Positions 52,236 through 62,927 of a DNA stretch of 64,000 bases are shown here, piece after piece; the first letter of the stretch is position 1; the number at the start of each line of letters is the position of its first letter. The stretch is from Nocardia sp. NBC_00416. Lineage in GTDB: Bacteria > Actinomycetota > Actinomycetes > Mycobacteriales > Mycobacteriaceae. The position numbers were made by a program, and so were the translations under genes. The notes under the pieces were generated by a model. That model was not told where the DNA came from. It made no database searches and was given only the letters and a program-made list of their open reading frames with translations. The DNA lies in the NCBI RefSeq assembly GCF_036032445.1, contig NZ_CP107932.1, positions 7,194,501 through 7,258,500 of the forward strand, read 5' to 3'.

Positions 52236-53813
52236 TCAGCGGGTATCGCTGTCGATGAGCAGGTTCCCGCCGGAGCTCACGATCCGCAGCGTCGGATTGC
52301 GTGTCTGGCCCCCGTAACTGAGGTTGTTCACCCGCATATCCACCGAACCGTCCGGGTTGTTGCCCTTGTACGCCTCGATCTGGTTGAAACTCTGCACGGT
52401 CCGGGTCGACCAGTACTGATCGAACTCGTCCTGGCTGCCGTACACCTGTTGCGCGGCGGGCGTCAGCAGCGACCAGGAACCCGTGGGATCGAGATAGAAC
52501 TGCTCGATGACCTGCCCGGCCTGCACCCATTCGACCGAGCCGCTGCTCGCCGTGGCGCCGAGCGCCGGACTGTTCGAGGCGGAGGTGTCGGGGGAGCTCG
52601 GTGCCGTGGCACTGGTGGAATTGTCCGCGCGGGCCGGGCTGTCGTCGCCGGAATCGGAGGAGCTGAAGAACAGTACTCCGCCGACCACCGCCGCACCGGC
52701 GATCCCGCCGATGATGACGGCGCGTTTGACACCGCCGTTCCCCGATCCCGATTTCGGTGCGACCCGCTGGGTGGTCGTCGGGGGATTGGTCGAAGGGCGG
52801 CGCGGCGGCCGCGCTTCCTCGCCGTTGCGATTCGCCGTGCGCGGCTCCGGACGCCGCCGGGGCGCGGTGTTCTCGGTCGCGCTGCCGTACCGGCCGGGCG
52901 CGGGCGACTCCATGGTGCTGACGGCGGCGCCGCCGTGCCCGTTGCGATCCTGTCCGTTGCGGTCGAACGCCTCGCGGGCCGGGACGAAACCCGCATGCTC
53001 CGCCGAGGAGTTCTCGTAGCCGGCGAACTGGGACAGCTCTTCGCGCGCCTCGCGCATCGTGGGCCGCTCGCGCGGGTCCGGGCTGAGCAGGTCCAGTAGG
53101 AAATCGGTGGCCGGACCGGCGTTCTGCGGATCGCTCACCTGTCCGTTGGCCGCCGCGTAGAGGACTTTGAGCGGATTGCCGGAACCGAACGGCGGCTCGC
53201 CCTCCAGCGCGTGGAAGAGCGTCGCGCCCAGGGCGAACACATCCGCGGCGGGGGTCGGATCGGCGCCGCGCGCCACCTCCGGCGCCAGATACGCGGCGGT
53301 ACCGCAGATGAGGCCAGTCTCGGTGAGCGTGACATCGCCGGTGGCCCGGGAGATGCCGAAATCGGTGATCTTGACCGTGCCGTGATCGTCGAGCAGCACA
53401 TTGCCCGGTTTCACGTCGCGGTGCACTATCCCGGCCTGATGCGCGGCGATGAGCGCGGCCGCGACCTGTTCGCCTATCCGGGCCACCTGCGGTAGCGGCA
53501 GCGGTCCCTGGGCGGACAGCACCATCGCCAGGCTGCGGGATTTCATGTACTCCATCACCAGGCACGGATCGCCGCCGTGCTCGGTGATATCGAAGACCAC
53601 AATGGCATTCGGATGCTGGAATCGGGCCGCGTTGCGGGCCTCCCGAGTCGCGCGCTGGCGGAGCACATCGCGCTCGGCGGGCGGCAAACTGGGCTTGATG
53701 TGGATCTGCTTGATCGCCACCGACCGTTGCAGACGCTCGTCGACAGCACGCCAGACAACGCCTGTGCCGCCGCTACCAATCTGCTCGACCAGGCGGTAGT
53801 GATCCGCGATCAA
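52236..53813 (-). CDS. Transmembrane Ser/Thr protein kinase (PknB-like)
   Basis: A 525-residue Hanks-type kinase. Visible are the P-loop GSGGTGVVW, VAIK lysine K35, catalytic loop HRDVKPGNVL with D133, DFG at about 151 and APEVARG. A P/R/G-rich juxtamembrane region leads to one membrane helix (AVIIGGIAGAAVVGGVLFF) and an outer domain of about 140 residues with an S/T-rich stalk, then VEWVQAGQVIEQFYLDPTGS. No PASTA repeats are present. The only in-frame start is TTG 53813. The kinase gene lies between the two his clusters and is not itself part of the pathway. Confidence 0.88.
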   Translation of the reverse strand: MIADHYRLVEQIGSGGTGVVWRAVDERLQRSVAIKQIHIKPSLPPAERDVLRQRATREARNAARFQHPNAIVVFDITEHGGDPCLVMEYMKSRSLAMVLSAQGPLPLPQVARIGEQVAAALIAAHQAGIVHRDVKPGNVLLDDHGTVKITDFGISRATGDVTLTETGLICGTAAYLAPEVARGADPTPAADVFALGATLFHALEGEPPFGSGNPLKVLYAAANGQVSDPQNAGPATDFLLDLLSPDPRERPTMREAREELSQFAGYENSSAEHAGFVPAREAFDRNGQDRNGHGGAAVSTMESPAPGRYGSATENTAPRRRPEPRTANRNGEEARPPRRPSTNPPTTTQRVAPKSGSGNGGVKRAVIIGGIAGAAVVGGVLFFSSSDSGDDSPARADNSTSATAPSSPDTSASNSPALGATASSGSVEWVQAGQVIEQFYLDPTGSWSLLTPAAQQVYGSQDEFDQYWSTRTVQSFNQIEAYKGNNPDGSVDMRVNNLSYGGQTRNPTLRIVSSGGNLLIDSDTR

Positions 53814-54019
53814 CTGACCGGTATCGATGGCGCCTACTCCGAACCTTCTCGAAATCGTGACATGCCGCGTACTTGACCACTCACGCGTCCGGGACGAGTG
53901 TAGCGGGCACCTCGACCGCCCCAGTGGGTGATGTCACTTTAACGGGGTGCCGGTCGGGCGATCACGGCGGCCGGGCCGCCACGGACCGAGGCGCGCGGCG
54001 CGGGCGAACACCGGGCTAC

Positions 54020-54025
54020 TACGCT
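54020..54025 (+). promoter_or_regulatory. -10 box for a probably leaderless hisA transcript
   Basis: TACGCT lies 7 bases before GTG 54033 with no ribosome site. It gives the hisA cluster its own promoter, as expected once it is separated from hisD-C-B-H. Confidence 0.45.
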
Positions 54026-54032
54026 GTTCCGA

Positions 54033-54764
54033 GTGAGTCTTGTGCTGCTGCCCGCCGTCGATGTCGCCAATGGAGAGGCCGTACGCCTGGTGCAGGGCGC
54101 GGCGGGTAGCGAAACCAGTTACGGTTCGCCCCGCGACGCGGCCCTGGCGTGGCAGGAGTCGGGCGCCGAATGGGTGCATCTGGTGGACCTGGACGCGGCC
54201 TTCGGTCGCGGGTCCAATCGTGAGCTGCTCGCCCAGGTGGTCGGTGAACTCGATGTGGCCGTCGAACTGTCCGGCGGGATCCGCGACGACGAATCGCTGA
54301 AGGCGGCGCTGGCCACCGGTTGCGCCCGCGTCAACCTCGGCACGGCCGCGCTCGAGAATCCGCAGTGGTGCGCGCGGGCCATCGGCGAATACGGCGACCG
54401 GGTGGCGGTCGGCCTGGACGCGCAGATCGTCGACGGGGAGTACCGCCTGCGCGGCCGCGGCTGGGTCAGCGACGGCGGCGATCTGTGGGAGGTACTGGAA
54501 CGGCTGGAACGCGACGGCTGCACCCGCTATGTCGTCACCGATGTCACCAAAGACGGCACTCTCACCGGACCGAACCTCGACCTGCTGAGTGAGGTGTGCA
54601 TGGCGACCGAGGCGCCGGTGATCGCGTCGGGTGGGGTCTCGGCCCTGGCCGATCTCACCGCGATCGCGGGCCTGGTGCCCGAAGGTGTGGAGGGCGCGAT
54701 CGTAGGCAAGGCGCTCTATGCGGGCCGGTTCACCCTGCCCGAGGCGCTGGCTGCCGTCCGTTGA
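54033..54764 (+). CDS. priA: Phosphoribosyl isomerase A (HisA/PriA)
   Basis: A 243-residue TIM barrel that isomerises ProFAR in histidine synthesis. In actinobacteria that lack trpF it usually also isomerises PRA for tryptophan (PriA). N-terminal [18 protein letters not shown], phosphate loops [12 protein letters not shown] and [13 protein letters not shown], and the catalytic aspartate in [14 protein letters not shown] are visible. No trpF is seen beside the trp genes in this window, which is consistent with dual function. It heads hisA-impA-hisF-hisI on the plus strand. Confidence 0.9.
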   Translation: MSLVLLPAVDVANGEAVRLVQGAAGSETSYGSPRDAALAWQESGAEWVHLVDLDAAFGRGSNRELLAQVVGELDVAVELSGGIRDDESLKAALATGCARVNLGTAALENPQWCARAIGEYGDRVAVGLDAQIVDGEYRLRGRGWVSDGGDLWEVLERLERDGCTRYVVTDVTKDGTLTGPNLDLLSEVCMATEAPVIASGGVSALADLTAIAGLVPEGVEGAIVGKALYAGRFTLPEALAAVR

Positions 54765-54789
54765 CCGCCGTGATCGGGGAGCCGAGTCG

Positions 54790-55659
54790 ATGACCGGGGC
54801 AGACACCGAGCTGGCCACGCTGATGACCACCGCCGCCGAGGTGCTGGACGGGGTGCACGACCGGTTCCTGGAAGGCCGGGGCGCGCCGAGCGCGGTGGCC
54901 AAGGGATCGAAGGATTTCGCCACCGAACTCGACCTGGAGCTCGAACGGACCATCTCCGGGCAACTGCTGACCCGGACCGGGATCGAGGTGCACGGTGAGG
55001 AATTCGGCGGTCCCGCGCTCACCAGCGGCACCGCCTGGGTCCTCGACCCCATCGACGGCACCTTCAACTATTCGAACGGGCATCCGCTCACCGGCACGCT
55101 GCTGGCGCTGGTCCGCGACGGCGAACCGGTGCTCGGCCTGGCCTGGTTCCCGCCGCTCGGCCGCCGGTACGCCGCCGTGGCCGGTGGCCCGTTGCTGCTC
55201 GACGGTAAACCGCAGCCGCCGCTGGCGCCCGCCATCCTCGACGAGGCGATGATCGGGTTCGGCGCCTTCAATATCGAGTCCACCGGCCGGGTGCCCGGCC
55301 TGTTCCGGCATCGGGTGCTCGGCGCGCTGAGCGCGCTGTCGTCCCGGGTGCGCATGCACGGCTCGACCGGGATCGACCTGGCCTTCACGGCCGAAGGCAC
55401 CTTGGGCGGCGCCATCGTCTTCGGGCACCACCCCTGGGACAACGCGGCCGGCGCGCTCATGGTCCGGTGTGCGGGCGGAGTGGTCACCGACCTCGAAGGC
55501 GTGGAGTGGACCATCGAATCCGGGTCGGTGCTCGCGGCCGCGCCGGGCGTGCACGCCGAACTGCTCGATATGATCGCCGCCACCAGGGGTAGCGGGCACA
55601 CCGCAGTATCCGATCGGGTGGACACCGCGGGCCCGCGTGGCGCGGAGGGGACCTCATGA
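54790..55659 (+). CDS. impA: Inositol monophosphatase-family protein
   Basis: A 289-residue metal-dependent phosphatase. The family's metal site is seen in [22 protein letters not shown] and a C-terminal [14 protein letters not shown]. An impA gene within the his operon is conserved in mycobacteria; the product may act as inositol phosphatase for cell-envelope lipids or, as in other actinobacteria, as histidinol-phosphate phosphatase, which would supply the missing HisN step. ATG 54790 starts 25 bases after hisA. Its TGA overlaps the start of a short frame leading to hisF. Confidence 0.88.
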   Translation: MTGADTELATLMTTAAEVLDGVHDRFLEGRGAPSAVAKGSKDFATELDLELERTISGQLLTRTGIEVHGEEFGGPALTSGTAWVLDPIDGTFNYSNGHPLTGTLLALVRDGEPVLGLAWFPPLGRRYAAVAGGPLLLDGKPQPPLAPAILDEAMIGFGAFNIESTGRVPGLFRHRVLGALSALSSRVRMHGSTGIDLAFTAEGTLGGAIVFGHHPWDNAAGALMVRCAGGVVTDLEGVEWTIESGSVLAAAPGVHAELLDMIAATRGSGHTAVSDRVDTAGPRGAEGTS

Positions 55660-55700
55660 TGCGATACCTTCGCCTTCGCTGCGGTCTCCGCGGACCGCAT
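55656..55700 (+). repeat. his intergenic repeat element, copy B
   Basis: It starts at the impA stop (TGATG) with the same 23-base core as copy A and a hairpin-forming GCGGTC-TCCGCG-GACCGC. The compensating changes in the stem relative to copy A (GCGGCC/GGCCGC) suggest that RNA or DNA structure is kept. Confidence 0.7.
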
Positions 55701-55727
55701 CAACCAGCCCCGATGAGGACCCTATGA
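55659..55727 (+). CDS. Small 22-residue ORF coupled between impA and hisF
   Basis: ATG 55659 overlaps the impA TGA, and the frame ([18 protein letters not shown] and three more residues before a terminal leucine) ends with TGA overlapping the hisF ATG. The first dozen residues match the product of the hisB-hisH short frame. Both frames exactly bridge two his genes by overlaps at each end. It has no known homologue that I can name. Confidence 0.45.
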   Translation: MRYLRLRCGLRGPHQPAPMRTL

Positions 55728-56497
55728 CGCTGGCTACTCGGGTTATTCCTTGTTTGGACGTCGATGCCGGGCGGGTGGTGAAGGGCGTCAACTTCCAGAA
55801 TCTGCGCGATGCGGGCGACCCGGTGCAACTCGCCGCCGCCTACGACGCCCAGGGCGCCGACGAACTCACCTTCCTGGACGTCACGGCCTCCACCGGCGAC
55901 CGCGGCACCATGGTCGACGTGGTGACGCGGACCGCCGAGCAGATCTTCATTCCACTCACCGTCGGCGGCGGGGTCCGCACCGTTGCCGACGTTGACCGGT
56001 TGTTGCGGGCCGGTGCGGACAAGGTCTCGGTGAACACCGCCGCCATCGCCCGGCCCGAGGTGCTCGACGAGATGTCGCAGCGGTTCGGGTCCCAATGCAT
56101 CGTGCTGTCGGTGGACGCCCGCACCGTGCCGGCCGGCGAGCCCGATACGCCCTCGGGCTGGGAGGTGACCACGCACGGTGGGCGCCGCGGCACCGGTATC
56201 GACGCTGTCGAATGGGCGATCCGCGGGGCCGAACTCGGTGTCGGGGAGATCCTCCTCAATTCGATGGACGCCGACGGCACTAAAGCCGGTTTCGACCTGC
56301 GGATGATCGGCGCGGTCCGGGCCGCCGTCTCGATACCGGTGATCGCCTCGGGCGGCGCCGGTGCGGTCGAACATTTCGCTCCGGCGGTGCGGGCAGGCGC
56401 CGACGCCGTACTGGCGGCGAGCGTCTTCCACTTCGGCGACCTGACCATCGCGCAGGTCAAGGACGCGCTGCGGGCGGCGGAACTGGTGGTGCGCTGA
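55724..56497 (+). CDS. hisF: Imidazole glycerol phosphate synthase, cyclase subunit
   Basis: A 257-residue TIM barrel that closes the imidazole ring with ammonia from HisH and releases AICAR. Hallmarks are [20 protein letters not shown] with catalytic D12, [50 protein letters not shown] with the second catalytic aspartate, and [12 protein letters not shown]. The ATG overlaps the preceding short frame's stop, and its TGA overlaps the hisI ATG (TGATG). Confidence 0.95.
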   Translation: MTLATRVIPCLDVDAGRVVKGVNFQNLRDAGDPVQLAAAYDAQGADELTFLDVTASTGDRGTMVDVVTRTAEQIFIPLTVGGGVRTVADVDRLLRAGADKVSVNTAAIARPEVLDEMSQRFGSQCIVLSVDARTVPAGEPDTPSGWEVTTHGGRRGTGIDAVEWAIRGAELGVGEILLNSMDADGTKAGFDLRMIGAVRAAVSIPVIASGGAGAVEHFAPAVRAGADAVLAASVFHFGDLTIAQVKDALRAAELVVR

Positions 56498-56862
56498 TGA
56501 GTCTCGATCCGGCGATCGCGGCCCGGCTGAAACGTAACGAGTCCGGGCTGGTGGCCGCGGTCGCCCAGGAGCGCGCTACCGGCGCCGTCCTGATGATGGC
56601 GTGGATGGACGACGAGGCGCTGGCCCGGACGCTGGCCACCCGCCGCGCGACCTACTATTCGCGCTCCCGGCAGCAGTACTGGGTGAAGGGGGAGACCTCC
56701 GGCCACACCCAGTACGTGCACGAAGTACGGCTCGACTGCGACGGCGATACGGTGCTCCTGGTCGTGGACCAGGAGGGTGCGGCCTGCCATACGGGCACGC
56801 ACACGTGTTTCGACACCGATGTCCTCCTCGCGCCGGACCGCGCCGACTCCGGCACGGACTGA
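56497..56862 (+). CDS. hisI: Phosphoribosyl-AMP cyclohydrolase
   Basis: A 121-residue monofunctional HisI that opens the purine ring of PR-AMP. Zinc/magnesium residues are visible in [42 protein letters not shown] and [14 protein letters not shown] (conserved C and H). It is the last gene of the plus-strand his cluster and is coupled to hisF. hisG and hisE are not in the window and lie elsewhere, as in mycobacteria. Confidence 0.94.
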   Translation: MSLDPAIAARLKRNESGLVAAVAQERATGAVLMMAWMDDEALARTLATRRATYYSRSRQQYWVKGETSGHTQYVHEVRLDCDGDTVLLVVDQEGAACHTGTHTCFDTDVLLAPDRADSGTD

Positions 56863-56938
56863 GCGCTATTCGCCCGCCCGGTCCGGTGATCGGCGGCTGA
56901 TGGCCCGCGGGACCGCGACGGCGGTCAGCTTGTCCGGA

Positions 56939-58117
56939 TTACCGATCCCATAGCCGCTGTGTGGGCCGGATGCCGCCGCCCTTGCGCCAGACGGACGAAC
57001 CGGGTTTGCGGGCCTCACGGCCGATGGCCCACAGCGTGCCCTTCGTGACCGCCTCCTTGATCGACCCGGCGACGCGGCCGCCGACCCGGCCGCCGAGGTA
57101 GATCGTGCCGGGCGAGTCGTCTTTGTGGGTGAAATGGAATGTGGCCGCCCGCCGGCCCAGACCGACATTGGTGGCCAGGTACGCCAGATCCAGCACGGCC
57201 GGCCGGACTCCGGCGATACGGCTGAGCACGGTGTCGGCGGCCGTCGCGCCGGTGGGTCCGGCGGTGTAGCAACTCATCCGCAGTGGCCGGCCCGACGGTG
57301 CGGACGCGTCGCCGGCGGCGACGATACGGTCGTCGTCCACGCTGGTCAGCGTCTCGTCGGTGAGCAGGCGGCCGAGGGGGTCGGTGCGCAGGCCGCTGAC
57401 GGCGGCGAGCTCCGGCACACCGAATCCGGCGGTCCAGACGGTGATCGCGCTGGGACGTGTCGTGCCGGCGGCGAGGACCACGGCATCCGGCCGGACCTCG
57501 GCCACCACCTCGTTCTCGAGCAGCTCGACTCCGTGGCCGGTCAACCATCGGGCCACCGAGCGTCGGGCGGGTTCGGAGAACGACGGAGCCAGTCGGCCCC
57601 CGCAGATCAGCGTGACGGTCCGGCCTTGTTCGGCCAGTTCGGCGGCGGTCTCGATACCGGTGAGTCCGCCGCCGACCACGGTGATCCGGGCGTTCCCGGG
57701 CGCCGCGGCGAGAGCGTCGCGCAGTCGCGCGGCGTGTTCCAGTTCCGCTATGGAACAGGCGAATTCGGCCGCACCGGGAACTGCCGGAGGAGTGGCCGCC
57801 GTACTGCCGACGGCGTAGACGAGGTAGTCGTAGTGCAGCACGCCGCCCGCTGCCAGCCGCACCGCGCGCTCCGCGGGATCGATGCGGGTGGCGCTGTCCA
57901 CCACCAGCTGTACCCGGTCACCGAGGAGGGTGCCGTAGTCGGCGGTGGCGTCGCCGGTCCCGGCCGCGAACTGGTGCAGCCGCAGCCGCTGGACGAATTC
58001 CGAACGCGGGTTCACGAGGGTGATATCGATATCGGTGTTCTGCTGCAGCCGGTTGGCCGCCAGACTTCCGGCGTAGCCGCCGCCGAGGACGACGATATGC
58101 GTGCGCTGTGCGGTCAT
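56939..58117 (-). CDS. NAD(P)/FAD-dependent oxidoreductase (type II NADH dehydrogenase-like)
   Basis: A 392-residue pyridine nucleotide-disulfide-type flavoprotein. Two dinucleotide folds are seen: FAD at HIVVLGGGYAGSLAANRL and NAD(P)H at ITVVGGGLTGIETAAELAE. A C-terminal FAD contact follows in RIVAAGDASAPSGRPLRMSC. There is no redox cysteine pair, which fits the NDH-2 group that passes electrons to quinones. ATG 58117 has AGGAG 6 bases upstream. A MarR gene lies directly upstream on the same strand. Confidence 0.85.
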   Translation of the reverse strand: MTAQRTHIVVLGGGYAGSLAANRLQQNTDIDITLVNPRSEFVQRLRLHQFAAGTGDATADYGTLLGDRVQLVVDSATRIDPAERAVRLAAGGVLHYDYLVYAVGSTAATPPAVPGAAEFACSIAELEHAARLRDALAAAPGNARITVVGGGLTGIETAAELAEQGRTVTLICGGRLAPSFSEPARRSVARWLTGHGVELLENEVVAEVRPDAVVLAAGTTRPSAITVWTAGFGVPELAAVSGLRTDPLGRLLTDETLTSVDDDRIVAAGDASAPSGRPLRMSCYTAGPTGATAADTVLSRIAGVRPAVLDLAYLATNVGLGRRAATFHFTHKDDSPGTIYLGGRVGGRVAGSIKEAVTKGTLWAIGREARKPGSSVWRKGGGIRPTQRLWDR

Positions 58118-58252
58118 CGGGATCTCCTGTTCGCTGGGGAGTGGTGCCCTCGAGATCCCGGCGGCGCCCCGTTTGTGACAAGGGCTGGAGAATTGGTGAC
58201 TCAGATCACCGCGATGGCGGACCTGCGGCGGCGCCGCGGCCGATCGCACCGG

Positions 58253-58744
58253 TCAGCGTCCGGGCTCCGGCGCCGTCGGCTGTCCGGACCGGCCGAGCGT
58301 GGCGGCCAGATGTCCGGTGAGCGTTTCCCCCAGATCGGCGAGAGCGGCTGTCTGCTCAGCGTCCAATCCGTCGAACACCAGACGTCGAACCACATCCATG
58401 TAACCGGGCGCGGCTTCCACGACCTTCTGGTGACCTTCGTCGGTGAGCAGGGCGAGTACGCCGCGTCGACCCGCGGCGGCGGTGCGGGTGGCCCACCCCA
58501 TCCGTTCGAGCTTGGACACCACATGCGACAGTCTGGATAGCGATGAATTAGCTCGTTGGGCGAGTTCGCTCATCTGCAGTCGCCGATCGGGCGCCTCCGA
58601 GAGCAGGGTGAGCACCCAGTACTCGAAATGCGTGACCCCGGATTCTCGCTGCAGATCGGTATCCAGGGCGCCGGGCAGGCGGTTCAACAGTGCGACCACC
58701 GCGCGCCAGGCGCGTCCTTCCACCGGGTTCAGCCAATCCGTCAC
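58253..58744 (-). CDS. MarR-family transcriptional regulator
   Basis: A 163-residue winged-helix protein: THFEYWVLTLLSEAPDRRLQ, the recognition region SELAQRANSSLSRLSHVVSK and the wing ATRTAAAGRRGVLALLTDEG. The translation start is GTG 58744. It precedes the NDH-2-like gene by 135 bases on the same strand and likely controls it or is co-expressed with it. An imperfect palindrome TGCCAC...GTGGCA at about 58809-58836 upstream could be its site. Confidence 0.85.
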   Translation of the reverse strand: MTDWLNPVEGRAWRAVVALLNRLPGALDTDLQRESGVTHFEYWVLTLLSEAPDRRLQMSELAQRANSSLSRLSHVVSKLERMGWATRTAAAGRRGVLALLTDEGHQKVVEAAPGYMDVVRRLVFDGLDAEQTAALADLGETLTGHLAATLGRSGQPTAPEPGR

Positions 58745-58922
58745 TAGTCCGCCTTCTCTCCACCCCGGCGACGATTTGCGGCAGCGGTCGCCCGGCTACA
58801 GAGAGTTTGCCACGACTTCGCTCGTTCTTGTGGCATCTCGGAAATGAAGGTGAGTTCATTCACAAACCCGGCGGGCCCGGTGGCGCGGCGCCGATCCACA
58901 CGACGGCGGTGGTGGTGCGGAT

Positions 58923-59387
58923 TCAGGCTCCGGGGCGGGCGCGCAGGAACTCCAGCGCTCGGTCCGCGTGCACATTCGCGCGCAACTCGGCGCTGATCAC
59001 CGTGCCGATCCGGCGGTCGGTATCGATCACGAAGGTATGCCGTTTCACCGGCATCAGCTTGCCCAGCAGTCCGCGTTTGACCCCGTACTGCTCGGCGACC
59101 GTGCCGTCGGCGTCGGACAGGAGCGGGTACCCGAGCCGCTGCGATCCCGCGAATCCGGCCTGCACGTCCACCGCGTCGGCGCTGATCCCCGCGCAGCTCG
59201 CGCCCAGGGCGGCGAACTCGGCGGTGAGGTCGCGGAAATGACATGCCTCCGCCGTGCACACCGGGGTGTTCGCGGCCGGGTAGAAGAACAGGACGAGCGG
59301 CCCGCCGGCCAGCAGGGAATCCAGGGAGCGTTGCGTTCCGGTCTGGTCGGGAAGTTCGAACACCGGGGCGAGCTGGCCGATCTGCAT
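58923..59387 (-). CDS. bcpB: Peroxiredoxin, Bcp/AhpE-like
   Basis: A 154-residue thiol peroxidase. The peroxidatic cysteine lies in [20 protein letters not shown] (P-x-x-x-T-P-x-C), with a further cysteine five residues on as in Bcp proteins, and the catalytic arginine is probably in the [14 protein letters not shown] area. It reduces hydroperoxides with thiols. ATG 59387 is preceded by TACTGT at 6 bases and no ribosome site. Its position divergent from trpE matches bcpB in M. tuberculosis. Confidence 0.88.
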   Translation of the reverse strand: MQIGQLAPVFELPDQTGTQRSLDSLLAGGPLVLFFYPAANTPVCTAEACHFRDLTAEFAALGASCAGISADAVDVQAGFAGSQRLGYPLLSDADGTVAEQYGVKRGLLGKLMPVKRHTFVIDTDRRIGTVISAELRANVHADRALEFLRARPGA

Positions 59388-59393
59388 ACCCGG

Positions 59394-59399
59394 ACAGTA
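59394..59399 (-). promoter_or_regulatory. -10 box for leaderless bcpB transcript
   Basis: On the minus strand TACTGT ends 6 bases before the bcpB ATG, with no Shine-Dalgarno. This is the same box and spacing as for the esterase at 10074. Confidence 0.45.
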
Positions 59400-59464
59400 C
59401 CGGGACGGCGGGTCGCGCGGGGTGCGTCGCGACCTCGCCGGGCCGAGCTGGAATGATGACACGA

Positions 59465-61051
59465 ATGCACGGCGCGCCCACTCCCGCGACTACCACTCGC
59501 GAACGTTTCCTCGAACTCGCCGCCGAACACCGGGTCGTCCCGGTGACCCGGAAGGTGCTGGCCGATTCGGAGACTCCACTGTCGGCCTACCGCAAACTGG
59601 CCGGAGATCGAGCGGGCACCTTCCTGTTCGAATCAGCGGAGAACGGGCGGTCCTGGTCGCGCTGGTCGTTCATCGGCGCCGGCAGCCCGTCCGCGCTCAC
59701 CGCTGTGGACGGCGCCGCCACCTGGCTGGGCGCCACCCCCGCGGGCGCGCCGTCCGGCGGCGATCCCCTGGACGCGCTGCGCGAAACCCTGGAGCTGCTG
59801 CGCACCGAACGGCTGCCCGGTCTGCCCCCGCTCACCGGCGGGATGGTCGGCTACCTCGGTTATGACGCGGTGCGGCGGATGGAACGGCTGCCCGAGCACG
59901 CGATCGATGATCTGCAACTGCCGGAGATGGTGCTGCTGCTGGCCACCGATCTGGCCGCGTTCGACCATCACGAAGGCGCGATCACGCTGATCGCCAACGC
60001 GGTGAACTGGAACGGTACCTCCGAGAACGCCGATGCCGCCTATGACGACGCCGTCGCCCGGCTGGACCGGATGACCGCCGCGCTCGGCGCGCCCGCACCG
60101 TCCACAGTCTCGGTGTTCGACCAGCCCGAACCCGATTACCGGCGAGCCCGGACCCCGGACGAGTACGGCGCCGGTGTGCGCCGCCTGGTCTCGGAGATCG
60201 AGGCCGGTGAGGCGTTCCAGGTGGTGCTGTCGCAGCGATTCGAGATGGACTTCGGCGGCGCGCCCATCGATCTCTATCGCATGCTGCGCGCGGCCAACCC
60301 GAGCCCGTACATGTTCCTGCTGCACATCCCGGACGGCGCCGGCAACACCGCGTTCTCCATCGTCGGGTCCAGCCCGGAGGCGCTGGTCGCGGTCCAGGAC
60401 GGGGTCGCGACCACTCATCCGATCGCGGGCACCCGCTGGCGCGGGGCCACCGAGGAGGACGATCTGCTGCTCGAGAAGGGCCTGCTGGCCGACGAGAAGG
60501 AGAACGCCGAACACCTCATGCTGGTCGATCTCGGTCGCAACGATCTGGGCCGGGTCTGCCTCCCGGGTACGGTGCGGGTCACCGAGTACCGGCACGTCGA
60601 GCGGTACAGCCATGTGATGCATCTGGTGTCCACGGTCACCGGCCGGCTCGCCCCCGGCAAGATCGCGCTCGACGCGGTGCGCGCCTGCTTCCCGGCCGGA
60701 ACCCTCTCCGGTGCCCCCAAGGTCCGGGCGATGCAGCTGATCGAGGAACTCGAGCCCACCCGGCGCGGCGTATACGGCGGGGTGGTCGGCTACCTGGATT
60801 TCGCCGGTGACGCCGATACCGCGATCGCCATCCGCACCGCCCTGCTCAAGGACGGTATCGCCTATGTGCAGGCGGGTGCGGGCGTGGTGGCCGATTCCGA
60901 GGCAGAGTACGAGGACACCGAATCGCGCAACAAGGCGATGGCCGTACTCCGCGCCGTCGCCGCCGCCGAGACCGTGCGCGCGTTCCAGGACGAAGGCGCC
61001 GGTGAGACGGATCGGGAGGCGGCGGCCTCGGTTCCTGGAGGCAGCGTATGA
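59465..61051 (+). CDS. trpE: Anthranilate synthase component I
   Basis: A 528-residue chorismate-using enzyme forming anthranilate with the glutaminase TrpG (not in the window). The N-terminal regulatory region has [14 protein letters not shown]-like sequence and the tryptophan-binding [15 protein letters not shown]. Catalytic segments are [59 protein letters not shown] and [20 protein letters not shown]. The start MHGAPTPAT at 59465 is chosen among three close ATGs by comparison with mycobacterial TrpE. No tryptophan-rich leader peptide is present upstream. Confidence 0.95.
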   Translation: MHGAPTPATTTRERFLELAAEHRVVPVTRKVLADSETPLSAYRKLAGDRAGTFLFESAENGRSWSRWSFIGAGSPSALTAVDGAATWLGATPAGAPSGGDPLDALRETLELLRTERLPGLPPLTGGMVGYLGYDAVRRMERLPEHAIDDLQLPEMVLLLATDLAAFDHHEGAITLIANAVNWNGTSENADAAYDDAVARLDRMTAALGAPAPSTVSVFDQPEPDYRRARTPDEYGAGVRRLVSEIEAGEAFQVVLSQRFEMDFGGAPIDLYRMLRAANPSPYMFLLHIPDGAGNTAFSIVGSSPEALVAVQDGVATTHPIAGTRWRGATEEDDLLLEKGLLADEKENAEHLMLVDLGRNDLGRVCLPGTVRVTEYRHVERYSHVMHLVSTVTGRLAPGKIALDAVRACFPAGTLSGAPKVRAMQLIEELEPTRRGVYGGVVGYLDFAGDADTAIAIRTALLKDGIAYVQAGAGVVADSEAEYEDTESRNKAMAVLRAVAAAETVRAFQDEGAGETDREAAASVPGGSV

Positions 61052-61965
61052 CCGACGCCGACGACGATCCGGCCGCGATACCCACCGCGAACTCGGCAGC
61101 GGCTCCGAACGGTGACAGCGCCGCTCCCGCCCCTGGTGCGGCCCGGCCGCGGCCGGTCGACTGGGGCGACGAGGAAGTGCTGTCCGCCGCGGCGCCGGCC
61201 GGGCCCTCCCCGGCCGGACGCTATCCGGTGGCCGCGCTCGTCCTGCTGGCCGTGGGCGCGGCCGCGCTGTGGGGATCCTCCCGGCTGACCTGGGTCACCG
61301 TCACCTCCGCGGACGGACTCACCGAACCCCGCACCGACGAGTTGAACGGCGGCGTCTGGTTCGGCGCGCTGACTCCGCTGGCGCTCGTGCTGCTGGCCGC
61401 CATCGCCGCGGTGGTCGCGACCCGCGGCTGGGTCCGCCGGATCGTGGGGGTGCTGGTCGCGTTGATCGCGGCGGTCACCGCGGTACCGGCGCTGGCACTG
61501 CTCACCGGGTCCGGCGCCACCGAGCAGCGGGCGGCGACGCTGGCCGAACTGCCCGGCCGTGCCGACGTGCAGGAGTTGGCGACCGCGCCGCTGCCCGCGC
61601 TGCTCACCCTCGCCGGTGCGCTGGCCGCGTTCGGCGCGGGGCTGCTGCTGGCCCGGATGCCGGCCGGCGCCAAAGGACTCTCCGGGAAATACGACAGTCC
61701 GGGGGCACGCAAGGCGGCCGCCACCGAGGCGGTCGCGCACCAGTCCTCCGGCGGTCCGCTGCCGGAACGGGTGCTGTGGGACGCACTGGACGCCGGCGCC
61801 GATCCGACCGACTCCGTGCGGCCGGGCCCGGGCACGGTCACCAGCGACGACGCGCCCGGCGCGCCGGAAACCACCCGGGGAAGCGCGGCCGGCCCCGCCG
61901 GGGAGGCGAACCGGCCGGATACAGCCCGGAAACCGGGCGCATCGGATTCCGATGCCACCCCGTAG
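61048..61965 (+). CDS. TIGR02234-family Trp biosynthesis-associated membrane protein
   Basis: A 305-residue membrane protein with a 55-residue disordered N-terminus, four hydrophobic segments ([78 protein letters not shown]) and the conserved [15 protein letters not shown] after the first. The tail is long and polar. This family occurs only in actinobacterial trp operons (Rv1610 in M. tuberculosis), and its role is unknown. It overlaps trpE by ATGA. Confidence 0.85.
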   Translation: MTDADDDPAAIPTANSAAAPNGDSAAPAPGAARPRPVDWGDEEVLSAAAPAGPSPAGRYPVAALVLLAVGAAALWGSSRLTWVTVTSADGLTEPRTDELNGGVWFGALTPLALVLLAAIAAVVATRGWVRRIVGVLVALIAAVTAVPALALLTGSGATEQRAATLAELPGRADVQELATAPLPALLTLAGALAAFGAGLLLARMPAGAKGLSGKYDSPGARKAAATEAVAHQSSGGPLPERVLWDALDAGADPTDSVRPGPGTVTSDDAPGAPETTRGSAAGPAGEANRPDTARKPGASDSDATP

Positions 61966-62108
61966 CAGGCCGGTCCGGGCCAGGTGATCCGCCCCCGGCG
62001 TCGCCGCGCCGCACCCGGCCATTTACTCTTGTTCAGCATCGGTGAGACATCGCCTGGGGGAATCCTGCAGGCAGTAACTCGCGTCTCCCCAGAAAGGATT
62101 CGAGCCAG

Positions 62109-62927
62109 ATGACGGTACTCGACTCGATTCTCGACGGGGTCCGCTCGGATGTAGCCGCTCGGGAAGCGGTGCTGGACTTCCCCGCGGTGAAGGCAGCGGC
62201 CGCCGCCGCAGTGCCTCCGCTCGATGCGAAGGCAGCGCTCCTCGAAGACGGCATCGGCGTGATCGCCGAGGTCAAGCGGGCCAGCCCCTCCAAAGGGGCA
62301 CTAGCCGAGATCATCGATCCGGCCAGTCTCGCCAAGTCCTACGAGGACGGTGGCGCCCGGATCATCAGCGTGCTCACCGAGGGCAGGCGCTTCCACGGAT
62401 CGCTCGACGACCTCGACGCGGTCCGCGCGACGGTGACCATTCCGGTGCTGCGCAAGGATTTCGTGGTCGGTCCCTACCAGATCCACGAGGCCCGCGCGCA
62501 CGGCGCCGACGTGATCCTGCTGATCGTGGCCGCGCTGGAGCAGGACACGCTGGCCTCGCTCATCGATCGCACCGAATCGCTCGGGATGACCGCGCTGGTC
62601 GAGGTGCACACCGAGGAAGAGGCCGATCGCGCCCTCACCGCGGGCGCGTCGGTGATCGGGGTCAACGCCCGCAACCTCAAGACGCTCGAGGTCGACCGGG
62701 ACTGCTTCTCCAGGATCGCCCCCGGCCTACCCACCGAAGTGGTCCGGATCGCCGAATCCGGGGTCCGCGGGACGGCCGATCTGCTCGCTTACGCCGGCGC
62801 CGGCGCCGACGCGGTACTGGTGGGCGAAGGGCTGGTCACCAGTGGCGACCCGCGCGCGGCGGTTTCCGAGCTGGTCACCGCGGGCACGCACCCGTCCTGC
62901 CCGAAACCGGCCCGGCGGGGACGATGA
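62109..62927 (+). CDS. trpC: Indole-3-glycerol phosphate synthase
   Basis: A 272-residue TIM barrel that cyclises CdRP to indole glycerol phosphate. The motifs are [73 protein letters not shown] and [12 protein letters not shown], with catalytic lysines and glutamates in place. It lies 143 bases after the membrane protein gene with a TACTCT -10-like box (62024-62029) in the gap, so it may also have its own promoter. Its TGA overlaps the trpB start. Confidence 0.95.
   Translation: MTVLDSILDGVRSDVAAREAVLDFPAVKAAAAAAVPPLDAKAALLEDGIGVIAEVKRASPSKGALAEIIDPASLAKSYEDGGARIISVLTEGRRFHGSLDDLDAVRATVTIPVLRKDFVVGPYQIHEARAHGADVILLIVAALEQDTLASLIDRTESLGMTALVEVHTEEEADRALTAGASVIGVNARNLKTLEVDRDCFSRIAPGLPTEVVRIAESGVRGTADLLAYAGAGADAVLVGEGLVTSGDPRAAVSELVTAGTHPSCPKPARRGR

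Noticed and set aside
59388-59464. Tryptophan attenuator before trpE
   Set aside because: No leader peptide with tandem Trp codons and no terminator/antiterminator pair are visible in the short divergent region.
62042-62077. Short frame [11 protein letters not shown] ahead of trpC as a leader peptide
   Set aside because: It contains no tryptophan codon, and nearby stems are only 5 bp; nothing distinguishes it from chance.
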